From: Fragilaria crotonensis
Taxonomy: Eukaryota; Bacillariophyta; Fragilariophyceae; Fragilariales; Fragilariaceae
Length of the DNA stretch: 64,000 nucleotides
Assembly (NCBI GenBank): GCA_022925895.1
Contig: JAKSYS010000003.1
Location: 186,001 to 250,000 of the forward strand
Direction of reading: 5' to 3'
The translations under genes and the position numbers were made by a program. Below, piece after piece: positions 11,901-21,717 of the stretch. The notes below the pieces were generated by a model, which worked only from the letters and a program-made list of their open reading frames with translations, was not told the origin of the DNA and ran no database searches. Numbering within the stretch: position 1 is the stretch's first letter; each line of letters opens with the position of its first letter.

Positions 11901-12662
11901 ATGCCAACCAAGAAAAGGAGCCAACGACCATCAAAGTACAAAGCAAAGCCTCCAAGACATTTGCAAGATGCTTTGAAGCTCAATCTGAATCACATTGTCA
12001 GGGAGCTGGAAGCTGCAAAAGTAAACAATGATGGAAAGATACCGTACGGTGCTATTACTTCCATGGTACGCAAAATGACACATTTGCTTCCATGGTTGAC
12101 GAAGGATATGATCCAACATCAACTAAGAAAACGGTATGGAATGATGAATGATCTAGTAGATGGTGATGATGACTACAATAATGGTGGCAGTGGACAACAT
12201 GGCACCAGCAGTTCGCCTGGTTCCAGCATGAGCAATACCGATGGAGGCACACTGTCAACACTGACACATGAATCCGCCGCCGACAATATCGAGGACGACA
12301 TGACGGAACCTCCTCAGGCACAAAACTATAAGCCGCTAGATCACCACATCACCACCACGCAACCACTAGGGCTTGTCCACCACCATGCAAGAGACAACGA
12401 GGAAGAAGAAGACAATAGTGAGTTCATGGTGGAAGGAGAAAAGACAACAGCAGGTGAAAAACACAGCAACGACGCAGCTTCAACACCCACCTGTAGAGAT
12501 TTGGAAGGGAGAGTGATGGTTGTCGAACGCTCCCACACCAACGAAGAGAGAACTAGTAACTCATTTGGACGCCCAAGAGGAACGACCATGATGTACTCGC
12601 GAGACTTGAAAGAGCAGGTGAGACTTGCGACAAAGAGGCGGCAACAAAGTACAGAGATGTGA
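11901..12662 (+). CDS. Transposase, N-terminal part
   Basis: The ATG at 11901 (MPTKKRSQRPSKYKAK) starts a 253-residue frame. It has a basic start, a compact helical-looking region (about 15-75, HLQDALKLNLNHIVRELEAA onward), a long Asp/Ser/Gly/His-rich linker, and ends in GRPRGTTMMYSRDLKEQVRLAT, a motif I know from diatom transposase-like proteins upstream of a helix-turn-helix. After ACA AAG at about 12632 the expected continuation (KEAATKYRDVSEGKARK) is found in the -1 frame, so this piece and the next were probably one protein before loss of a single base. A good-looking splice donor, CAGGTGAGA at 12614-12622, also lies here, but no acceptor that restores the frame is at a normal distance. 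Confidence 0.65.
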   Translation: MPTKKRSQRPSKYKAKPPRHLQDALKLNLNHIVRELEAAKVNNDGKIPYGAITSMVRKMTHLLPWLTKDMIQHQLRKRYGMMNDLVDGDDDYNNGGSGQHGTSSSPGSSMSNTDGGTLSTLTHESAADNIEDDMTEPPQAQNYKPLDHHITTTQPLGLVHHHARDNEEEEDNSEFMVEGEKTTAGEKHSNDAASTPTCRDLEGRVMVVERSHTNEERTSNSFGRPRGTTMMYSRDLKEQVRLATKRRQQSTEM

Positions 12663-14809
12663 GTGAAGGCAAAGCTCGCAAACTCAAGAGCAAAGAGAGG
12701 AGCCTCGCCGATATTGTTGCTGCTGCAAAGCACAAGTATGGAATCATCGATGCCAACATCAGCATTCATACAGTTCGCACGCGAGCCAAGCGAAACAAGC
12801 TGAACCCTGACGTGTGCCAAGGAACTCCATCTCCGATGCTCAGCATTGAGCCATATCTTGTCGCCCTCATCACACAACTTTCAAGGATGCGTTTGCCGAT
12901 AACTGTCGCAGCTGGTCTGCAGCTCGCAAATTCTCTCATTGTTGGGACCATATTCGAATCGAAACTCAGAGCATGGAAAGAGAAACACAATGTCCATACT
13001 CGCCGAATGTTGAATATCGACAACTGTGCAGCGAACACAAGCAACCTTCTTCTTGGATGGGGATACTGGAGAGGGTTCATGAATCGGAATGGTCATCTGA
13101 TTCAGAGCAAGAAGGCCGTGAAATTCGAATCGAAACGAGCTGATTGGTGTACGCACCACAACTTCTCCATCATGTACAGAGAAGTGTACGAGGAAATGGT
13201 GAAAGGCGGGATCGCAACAAAGCAAACTGATGAAATCTTTTTGAACCGCGATGGAGAACCAACCAATGAGAACGCTGCCAGTGGTCTTCCAACATCATAC
13301 ATGATGCAGCATCCCGATAAGGTAATCTTTGTTGACGAGGTCGGCTCTAACACATCCACCACTAAAGATGGAAACGTGGGGGGTGAGAAATACCTTTGTG
13401 AGGCAGGCGCACGACCACAAGTGAGAGCGGCAACAAGAGACTCACACTTTACCGTGTTGGGGTTCACAGCTGCGACAGGTGTTCCATTAATGTGTGCAAT
13501 TATATTCTCCGCAAAAGAATTGGATGAGAATTGGGTGCTTGGATTCGATGCAAGCGCGCCATGGATTGGAGAAGATACCGACAGGATAGGGAATAGTGGT
13601 GGACTTGGGAAACCCTTTCCTATGGGACCGGTGTGCAACTCGAATGGCATCGAAGTTCCAACGTTCTGCTGTGCCTCTGAGAGCGGAAGCATCACTGGTG
13701 ACTTACTTGTTAAGATGCTCGCGGCAATTGACAAGCTCGGTGTTTTTAATCGTTCTGATGGTGTACCTCCATTTCTTCTGCTCGATGGCCATGGAAGTCG
13801 ATTCGATCTGACATTCTTACAATACATCAACAATGACAAGACAAAATGGAACGTGTGCATTGGAGTACCTTACGGTACCAGTTACTGGCAGGTTGGGGAT
13901 TCCACCGAACAGAATGGCTGTTTCAAGATGGCACTTACCAAGCACAAAAGGAATCTCTTGACACGGAAGGAACAATGTCGGTTAGAATTTGCGATCGAAA
14001 AGCGCGATGTGGTTTACCTTGTGCATCAAGCTTGGCTTGATTCCTTCGCTCGTGTTCAACCGAATAAAAAGGCAATTGCTGAAAGAGGCTGGAATCCGCT
14101 GACATACAATTGTCTGCTGCATCCAGAAATACTTGCAACAAAGTACAACGGTGTAGCATCAAACACCAGAACAAGTGAGCAACAATCACAAGAAGAAAGT
14201 TCACAAGAGTCCCCGATTTCTGCAGATATCATTCTTCCGAACTCAACAAGCATCGCCAGCGAATTGAACTTGTCACAAGGCATGGCAGGTATGTTGGTCG
14301 ATAAAATTGTGGAGACGAGGATGAGAGATGATGCTCGCAACGGTGTGAACCTCGAAGATACTCGTCGCAAGCAAATTCAGACGGCACTTGATGCCATTCA
14401 GAAGGGTACTAAGCGAATAACAGCCGGTAATCTTGTGGCCTCTGGATCGCACGCGCTGAGTGGCCCTGATGTGCTGAAGAATATGACTGAAAGAGAAATG
14501 AGAAAAGAAGAAAAGGAGTGTGAGAAAGTGCATAAGAAGATCCGAGAGTTCAAAGCTTTGCAAAGGAAGGTTCTGGATATCCGAGCACTCAACAAAACAC
14601 ATGATCAAATGACTGTCTCGGAGTTGCGAACCATGATTTCATGGTACAGGCGTCCCACTGATGCGTCAGCACCAACGACACGCCAAGCTTTACTTACCAG
14701 ATTGCGAGAGATATGTGATCGTGATGAGCCGAAAGAGCCCATCCCTTACTTTGCTCGACCAGAAAGGCAAGAAGCGAGAGCAATGGAGACGTCAGAGTTG
14801 TTGCTGTGA
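12659..14809 (+). CDS. Transposase, helix-turn-helix and DDE catalytic part
   Basis: The frame is open from 12560; the nominal start at 12659 is GTG, so it probably continues the preceding piece rather than starting alone. A helix-turn-helix-like part (LADIVAAAKHKYGI to NKLNPDV) lies near residues 18-55. The catalytic core follows: FVDEVGSNTSTT near 225 (first Asp), FLLLDGHGSRFDLTFLQYI near 385 (second Asp), and YWQVGDSTEQNGCFKMALTK near 420 (third Asp). The order and spacing resemble pogo-type DDE_1 transposases, where the second motif is DNHxSH and the third LQPLDV. The C-terminal 200 residues are charged and end with SELRTMISWYRR. Mobilises the element 11452-15233 (inference). Probably inactive while split from its N-terminal part. 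Confidence 0.75.
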   Translation: MSEGKARKLKSKERSLADIVAAAKHKYGIIDANISIHTVRTRAKRNKLNPDVCQGTPSPMLSIEPYLVALITQLSRMRLPITVAAGLQLANSLIVGTIFESKLRAWKEKHNVHTRRMLNIDNCAANTSNLLLGWGYWRGFMNRNGHLIQSKKAVKFESKRADWCTHHNFSIMYREVYEEMVKGGIATKQTDEIFLNRDGEPTNENAASGLPTSYMMQHPDKVIFVDEVGSNTSTTKDGNVGGEKYLCEAGARPQVRAATRDSHFTVLGFTAATGVPLMCAIIFSAKELDENWVLGFDASAPWIGEDTDRIGNSGGLGKPFPMGPVCNSNGIEVPTFCCASESGSITGDLLVKMLAAIDKLGVFNRSDGVPPFLLLDGHGSRFDLTFLQYINNDKTKWNVCIGVPYGTSYWQVGDSTEQNGCFKMALTKHKRNLLTRKEQCRLEFAIEKRDVVYLVHQAWLDSFARVQPNKKAIAERGWNPLTYNCLLHPEILATKYNGVASNTRTSEQQSQEESSQESPISADIILPNSTSIASELNLSQGMAGMLVDKIVETRMRDDARNGVNLEDTRRKQIQTALDAIQKGTKRITAGNLVASGSHALSGPDVLKNMTEREMRKEEKECEKVHKKIREFKALQRKVLDIRALNKTHDQMTVSELRTMISWYRRPTDASAPTTRQALLTRLREICDRDEPKEPIPYFARPERQEARAMETSELLL

Positions 14810-15235
14810 AAGCACAAAATAGTATGACATACATGCACGCTGCGTAACGAATCTTAGTCAAATCTTGGAATACAACATACGAATGTGCGACGTACAAATC
14901 AGCGTAGCAGTACAAGGAAATTGGGTGAAGATGATGATGAAATTTTTGTTGAATGGGGTAAAAAAACTCAACGGACCAATATTGAAAAATACTCAGGTAT
15001 AGATATAAACGAGTAAATTGCTTAGAGCCATTAAACCGAGAACGACGCTTGTAAAAGCATCAACATCTTCATGAATTCTTTGTCCAGTATAGAAATGATT
15101 CAACCATGCGGTAGCATAAAGCATCATTGACATGTGTGGCACTTGACGTTAATTGCATTGCATCAGATTGTCATTGAGAACTTTTTTAGTCCAACATGGT
15201 GTTTTTTAATGACTCAAAGCCATTTTTAACTGGTA

Positions 15236-15979
15236 CTTCCGAATACAAGATTACAGACTGAGTGTACGGGTACAAGTAATGGAATTATAGGTAGATTACG
15301 CAGTTGTACCAGATTTCACTCGAGTACGACGTACATACCAGGATCGCCTCTGAATTTTATTCCCTCTTGGTATTAACGACCGAGTCCCAGTACGACTAGT
15401 ACCAGGTGGTACAAGTTGTATTGTACGCGGGGCTGAGAACGACAAGACCCTCCTCTATCGTGAGGAGTATGTGCTTGTACGCATGATACTGAAACAAAGT
15501 TGAGGTGGTCATAGGTCATCAGTCATCAGGCCTTACCGCGACACAGTTGCGTTGTTAAACTAATATGTCATCGGGATTTGCCGCGACATAGTTTACAGTT
15601 CGTGTTTACGTGGGTTTGCACATATTTTGGTAATAGCGCGAACTTCAGAACGGAGAAATGACATTGGTCCGATTGCGACGAAACCATGTCATTGATTTTC
15701 CACATTTTCATATTGATTAGACAAAGTTTTATCAGTCATTTAAGTACGATTTGACTAAGATTCTGAAGCGTTGTGGGGGTCATTGTATTGACTATCGAGA
15801 AAGTTGGTCTGGTAATTTTCATTCAATCAACCATAACGACCAATTATTGCGTTCAGCTTCCTTTCCCAGAACGGTGCGTCGCGAAAATGTCTGAAAATCC
15901 ATAACTTCCCTCGCAGAAAAGTCTCATTCGCTGCAAAGTGCTAAATTGTTCACAACCTTGCACGAGGACCGTCGGGTTG
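15236..15979. other. Intergenic, upstream of the zinc-module gene
   Basis: No coding frame is recognised. The first 250 bp are rich in GTAC and CGAGTAC words; from about 15540 the sequence is plainer and presumably contains the promoter of the gene starting at 15980. Confidence 0.5.
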
Positions 15980-18406
15980 ATGGAAACTAGTTCCTTGACC
16001 GAGTTATTGATGAGAGCCACAGCGATGATAGGCGAAGATTCACTGGAAGATTCTGTTGATGGCAGATCAGTGCCTCAAATGGGATTCTCAAAGGTAAGTC
16101 CATGAATGAGACAGAGAATGCAACACCGAACTCCCGGTCGTGAATTGCTGCCCTTGCCGAGGATATTTGTCTTCTCCTATGAAAGATTGTTCACGTTCTT
16201 TTGTTACCAAAGCAGGACGGCCTCTCCCGGTGAAAACGTTAGGGATGACTCACTACGGGAGTTGACCGATGGGGCCATGATGAATGGCAATAGACGAGCA
16301 ACCCCTCTCTCAGCCAGAACTGACACGGTACAAAGACTCGAGGCATACAGCAAGAAGAGGAGAATCGATGACATTTCTGACCCACTTGTATCATTGCTTA
16401 AATCTAATCAAGTGCGCGCTGATCGAAACAGCGTAGCAGTTGGATTTAGCGGCAATCACGACGTCGTCAATCTGAGCATTACAAGGGCCAACCCAAGTTC
16501 CACTAGTGACAGTCACGGACCAGACACAATCCAGTCTGCTGGAAGGCAGTCGCTAGACCTATCAAGCGCTCCTGATCATGCGTCAGGTGTTTCATTTCAC
16601 AATCCACTGGCACAACAGCATGCACTTCAAAGCCTACTTGGTTTTGACTCACGGCTATCGCTGCTTGGCACGGACATGCTCGTCGCACAAAGCATTCGAA
16701 ATGCGCAAACACAATCCAACCCATTTCTTCCTAATGGAGGTGCATCGGCGTCTATGGCTAGAAGTCAAGGTATCCCTCGTGAGCTGGCCTCTAATGGCTT
16801 GTTGAGCTCTTCGTTCCCGCACCATCTCGAAGATCCAGCAATGTCAGAATTCCTTTTCAACCGTCTAGCATCTCTTTCATCCAACGGGGCTGCTTTGGCA
16901 AATGCGCATTATCGTCTCGGTCAAGGAGCTAATTCTTCCTCAATTGCAGCCGAGCACCTCCTTCAATACGAGATCAATTCTTTGGTATCCGGAGCGATGA
17001 CAAATCCAACTCTTATGAGGGGAGCCCATGCGCCTCGCTTTGCTGGAGTACCACCACCTGGGTTGGGGTTGTCGGCCTTCTCTCCGCATCTATTCAGTGG
17101 AGATCGAGCATCGTCGATGTCGGAGTTCTTAATGATAAATTCTGGAGGCTCTCCAAGGTCTCCGATCGTTGGAAGCGATGGCCATTTCCGGAGTTCTCTG
17201 GCTGCTCTCCACCCTATTCTTGGAAGGGGTCAACAATCAATACTTCCAACTGATCCTTTTGCTGCAAGCGCGAGAGCTGCATTGACCCTACGCTTACCGA
17301 CTGAAGAACTTTCAGAATCTGTGCATCATGATGAACGTTGGAATTCGGCAAGCCTGGCAACCGCTAGCAACGCGAGCTCAACTGTAGGTTTTCCAAGGAG
17401 AACGCTGGACCACAATCAGATGGCTAGAATTTTGTCCTTTCCTTCCTCTCAGGAATCTCCATTACCTGCCTTCACTCAGAGGAAATGCGTTCCGCTTTCA
17501 ACAGACGAGGACGAAAATTGGCTCTCGGAATTCCTTTGCTTTATCAGAAAAAACCTGGTTGAAGTCTTCAGAGCTAGCAACGATGATGTTGCATCCCGCA
17601 TAAATAGCAAAAAAGTCGTGTACGGACAAGTTGGTATTCGTTGTCGATACTGCGCCCACATGCCGCACAATGAAAGGGCGAGTCGCTCCTCCAGCTTTCC
17701 CTCTTCCATTGACCGCATCTACCAAAGCTTGACAATGATGATTCGAGATCACTTTGTCACATGCCGAGGATTGCCAGATACATTGAAGTCAAGATTCCTC
17801 GACTTGAAGTCAAGAACTTCTCAAGGGGCAACTGATTCCAAGAGATACTGGATTGAATCTGCGACCAAGCTCGGCATGGTCGACACGCCTGGCCGAGGTA
17901 TCTGGATTGACGAAGGTTTGCTGGACGCTGGAATCCCTACAATACGCTCGCCAGTTGGAAGTCATTCACGTTCCTCTCCCTCTGAATCAGCTAGTTGTTC
18001 CGAGAAAGAGAAAATGATTGTTCTGAACGATGATAAGCCATTTGTTTCCGAGTACATATTTTTTCTGATGACCCTAGTTGAAAAGGTACATCTCACTGAG
18101 TCCGAACGAGTGGGTAACAGAAGAAGTATGGAACTTGGGATGCCTGGATTCGGTTGCAAGCATTGTTGTGCGGCTGGTCGAAAGGGTTTGTGTCGATTCT
18201 TTCCAGCTCGCCGACGCACTCTACCTGCGAAGATCAAGGACCTATCTGATCATCTCCGCCGTTGCACCATGTGTCCCGTGGAAGTTAAACAGAAGTTGGC
18301 TGATTTCACGAGATTTAAACTTGACGAGGAGCCAACGGAAGGACCTAACAAACCTTTCTTCGATCGGGTGTGGGCACGATTGCAGTCAAGGGAAAAGCCT
18401 GAATAG
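15980..18406 (+). CDS. Diatom protein with two cysteine/histidine modules, probably nuclear
   Basis: The main frame covers 16106-18406. A small first exon is likely at 15980-16093 (METSSLTELLMRATAMIGE), ending at a strong donor, AAGGTAAGTC. The only nearby acceptor that keeps phase is at 16261, giving an exon from 16262 and 752 residues in all; starting at the ATG at 16277 is the alternative. The N-terminal two thirds are Ser/Ala/Gly-rich and low complexity. Two similar modules follow: one near 17516-17780 (WLSEFLCFIRKNLVEVF, then GQVGIRCRYCAHMPHNERA, FPSSIDRIYQSLTMMIRDHF and C), the other near 18045-18290 (VSEYIFFLMTLVEKV, GFGCKHCC, CRFFPARRRTL, LSDHLRRCTMCP). C-x2-C plus H and C residues suggest zinc binding. 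I recall this pair from diatom hypothetical proteins; function is unknown. Transcriptional use is a guess. Confidence 0.7.
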
Positions 18407-18749
18407 CGATCGGAACATGACGGCGGTGTAATTGAATGCCAAAATGGTAGACACAACTCGGGGTAGTGTTATTATACTGGAAGAGCCCTGTAGGCTGAAA
18501 GGTCCTCTTGGTCATCTTCGAGGAGCAGTGCAAGAGAGTTCAACTTATTTCAAGACAAGGAAACGAGACGACGAGACTTGCGATGTAGCCAATCTGTTGT
18601 GTGGGCGTGAAACAACGACTATATGAAGTCAGGAACCTCAATCGCAAGGTGACGACGAGGATGACAATTAAACCTGAGGGTGTACCCAAGCCGCGGGAGG
18701 GTATGTACGGTGAATAAGCCTACTCCGATTGACTTTGCAACTTTTTTAG
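18407..18749. other. Short convergent intergenic region
   Basis: Both flanking genes end here. No coding frame, repeat or hairpin that I can support was seen in these 343 bp; it should hold both 3' ends and polyadenylation signals. Confidence 0.5.
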
Positions 18750-20686
18750 TTAGCATCTGTATCGCTGTGGAAGGTAGTCTAGAAACCGGTCCCGTAACGT
18801 AGGATGGCTGTGAAGAATTTCGACAGCGCGCCCTTTCAACTCTGAGATCGACTTACTTTGCCATGACTTGATGGCCCTGCATATTTGCTTCATCTTTTCT
18901 GTCCCAACTGCTTGCTCAATATCAAAAAGAAGGTCTTTGGCCGACGAAAGTCGTTCCTCCACAACACCCACCACATCCGAAACACCTGTCTTCGACCAAT
19001 CTGTCTTTCCATTTTGTCCATCCGAGGGCGGTCGGCGACGGGAATCATCTCTTGGGGTAGAAGACGATCCTTCTGACCTTCGATTCTCAATGATCTCCAT
19101 CATTCGAACAGCATGCTCTCGCTTCTTGTCCTGAAATCGACGGAACTGACCAGGGATCATGTAGCGGTAGTGAAAGTCAACCACATCCTTGAAATTCTTG
19201 GAAACGACAGAGTTCGCCGCAATCATGCGTAGCGACCCAGAATATCGACGAAAGCCACCGTCAAAGTTTTCTCGCTCAACCTTCGACCAAACAGTGACAT
19301 AGCTTTCTGGTGACAATATAATCGCCTTCAACGCTTCCTCGATGCTGTACTCCTTCGTGTGTAACAGTTCGATCAGCTTGTCCAGTTTGCACTCACGGGT
19401 CAACCTATTTCTACGTTTTGACATGGACGACCCAGTACTGAGATTTGATAACGTCATCGAAGAAAGGTTTAGTTCCTTTAAGAACTCATGCGTTTGTTCT
19501 TCAGGAAGAGGAAAATAAGGCTCTTGAGTCATCAGCCCCTTCTGTCCCAAGTACTTGTGAAGGATCTCGGCTGCTTCATCTAGATACTTGTCCATATCCA
19601 CTGCAGCACCCGCCTCTTTGAGCCACATCACCTGTGGCTTTCGAGACACAACTGGCTGGCCAAAGTCAAAGGGTTCAAGATTCGCTTGATGACCAGGTCC
19701 AATCTGAATTTTCCCCTTCGTGTTGGTGCCCTCGCTAAGCCGCACCACATTGGTCTCGGAACCACTTTCTTCGGAAGTCCCGTCTGTATCTGCGTCCCCA
19801 ATGGAGTTGTCACGAAAAGGGGTAGGTTGGGGAAGTGTTGTTCCGTCATCGACAGCTTCTCCCGCCATGCGTTCATGAAGATCCTTTTGGTCTCCATCAG
19901 ACTTATCTGCGACAGCGCCCTCAATCATGTCATCTGGCCATGGTTGATTCTCTCCGTCATAGGCGGTGACGACGGAGACACCAGGCGTATCGCCAAAGCT
20001 AATGCTGTACCGGGAAACGAAGACACCAGGACGCATGGCATTGAGCGGCATTTCCTCGCCAGGTCGCCGGTTGACGACTATACATTTATCTAGCACTGTC
20101 AGAACATCATTTTCGTCGTACTGGTTGCTCAGAAGTAGATCTCGATTTGAGATGGTGCTCAGGAGTTGCTGTTTTGTGAGAGGTCCGGCACAGGAGCCTT
20201 TGAGCTGTTGGACGTCCATTTTCTGCAACGCGGTTGTTAGGAGACATTTGAGCTCAGCTTTGAAACTACCCATTCACAAACAAGACGTACCTTGAAATAC
20301 CATCTTACACGTATCTTCATACCGTATTCACGAGGGGTGTTCTTTCTAGGAGGATTTTGCCACATACGCTCCACTTTTGCGACGAATGCTTGATCGCGAT
20401 CTGCGTCCTCTCCACTACGCAACAGAATTGTATCTCCCACAATAATATTGGAAGTCTTCCCTTCAATTATCATTTCGAGTAAGGTGTGCTCCACTTGACC
20501 ATTTGGAAGCACAGTGCCTTCGCCAATCCATCGGTATGTGAATGGATCGCATGTTGGTTCAACGTCATCATGATCAGTGACGCCTTGCTTTGGTTTCTTT
20601 ACTCCCTCATCTTTGAGTTCTTCCTCTGCTTTGCGCTTAGCAGCTCGACGAGGCAAGGAACGACGGCTATTATTATTGTCAGACAT
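18750..20686 (-). CDS. BAH-ELM2-SANT chromatin protein (MTA/RERE-like corepressor architecture)
   Basis: Two exons: 20686-20291 (132 codons, phase 0) and 20222-18750, joined across a 68-bp intron with donor CAAG/GTACGT and acceptor TTGCAG/AAA; total about 622 residues. The first 40 residues are basic (PRRAAKRKAEEELKD). A BAH domain runs from about 48 to 205 (YRWIGEGTVLPNG, GDTILLRSG, MKIRVRWYFK, RDLLLSNQYDENDVLTVLDKC), with the intron inside it. An acidic linker leads to an ELM2-like segment near 303-345 (IQIGPGHQANLEPFD, MDKYLDEAAEILHK) and a SANT domain near 443-492 (WSKVERENFDGGFRRYSGSL, KNFKDVVDFHYRYM). In animals this order marks MTA and RERE proteins that recruit histone deacetylases. 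The same job here is inference. The C-terminal 120 residues are charged with one more helical segment. Confidence 0.85.
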
Positions 20687-21023
20687 GGCAATCTTGGCAC
20701 CGTTTACTTCAAAGTCACAACAGCAGAGCTTCTTTCGAACGAGAAGTACAGATGTGACAGAGATGGTGGAATGCGAGGATATTAAGGACCAATACAGTAT
20801 GTATGCATACCAGTACAAATACTCCCTTTGTATGCATATTACTTGATTATACGCCGAGTACTCGTACTTGTACTCCAGTACGCATTCAATCTACATGAAC
20901 AATGCACATACAACTGCTATCGTCAAGTAGAAATGCCTTCGAAGTTTGAAGTAGACGTACACCTCACTCAACTACAACAAGTACAAGGTACTAGAGTAAC
21001 TGCTGGTCCTCGGAGTTGCTCTG
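20687..21023. other. Upstream region of the BAH-ELM2-SANT gene
   Basis: This 337-bp stretch holds the likely promoter of the minus-strand gene ending at 20686, then GTAC-rich DNA up to the heptamer array. No gene is seen. Confidence 0.45.
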
Positions 21024-21180
21024 TTGTGGGTTGTGGATTGTGGGTTGTGGATTGTGGATTGTGGACTGTGGGTTGTGGGTTGTGGATTGTGGATTGTGGA
21101 TTGTGGATTGTGGGTTGTGGGCTGTGGGCTGTGGGCTGTGGGTTGTGGGTTGTGGGCTGTGGGTTGTGGGTTGTGGGTTG
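21024..21180. repeat. Heptamer tandem array, unit YTGTGGR
   Basis: Twenty-two consecutive 7-bp units plus a partial one. Every unit fits YTGTGGR; only transitions at the first and last base vary (TTGTGGG, TTGTGGA, CTGTGGG, CTGTGGA). The array is strictly in register for 157 bp. The open frame through it (GLWVVDCGLW-like) is a by-product of the repeat and not a gene. Confidence 0.97.
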
Positions 21181-21235
21181 AAGTTTGCAGTACACTTTAA
21201 ACGTGTCCTCGCGGAGTTCGAGCTGCCGTGGTTTC

Positions 21236-21266
21236 AGGATCGAGGATCGAGGATCGAGGATCGAGG
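21236..21266. repeat. Heptamer tandem array, unit AGGATCG
   Basis: Four perfect 7-bp units and a three-base partial unit, 56 bp after the YTGTGGR array. The unit sequence is different from its neighbour but the period is again 7. Confidence 0.95.
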
Positions 21267-21717
21267 CGCAGGTTGAGCAAGCGGCGGATGAAAACGACAG
21301 TAGCTAACTATATTCGCTCAATTCTAATGCCGTGTGATAAACACTGCTGGTTAAACAAGCCACAATGAGTGGATAGAACAAGTGTTGAAAAGCAGCAACC
21401 CGGAGGCCGAGACAACGACATTGCGAGTGAGAAACAGGACAGTGTAGAAAAAGAGTCAAAGCCAGAGAATGCGGAAATGAGGTCAAACTTGAAGGGATTG
21501 ACCGGGAAAGTATCATGGGCAGATATAGTAAGAGATACGGCAACTACAGGAGGTGCCAGCGCAGCAACAGAAAAGAAGCCCAACGATAAGAAACAAAAGT
21601 TCAGCTTTGAGAGCTCATTCTCTCAAAACAATCCGGACGTTAAAGACTAGGTTTGAATTACTTACGTTTTATCTCCCCTAGGCATTCACACCGTGGCAAC
21701 TAGTTAAGGTACATGCT

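Larger units (their letters stand above)
11452..15233 (+). mobile_element. Pogo/Tc1-mariner-like DNA transposon, nearly whole
   Basis: The element is bounded by inverted repeats of about 32 bp with two mismatches, 11452-11483 and 15202-15233, both reading inward CCAGTTAAAAATGGCTTTGA. The dinucleotide TA stands immediately outside each end (11450-11451 and 15234-15235), the target duplication typical of Tc1/mariner/pogo elements. The 3.78-kb interior encodes a transposase in two overlapping frames (11901-12662 and 12659-14809). The interior codons are intact over most of the length and the inverted ends nearly identical, so the insertion is young on the scale of this window. Non-coding stretches of about 450 bp lie at each end inside the inverted repeats. 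Confidence 0.85.

Noticed and set aside
12614-12660. Intron between the two transposase frames
   Set aside because: The donor CAGGTGAGA is good, but the frame-restoring acceptors lie within about 40 bp, shorter than any other intron in the window; a single-base loss explains the data better.
20828-21181. Open frame encoding GLWVVDCGLW-type repeats
   Set aside because: It is the direct translation of the YTGTGGR heptamer array, open on both strands for that reason alone.
21369-21650. Small open frame with GKVSWADIVRDTA
   Set aside because: Starts with GTG, has no family I can name and sits at the edge of the Copia-like fossil; not enough support for a gene.
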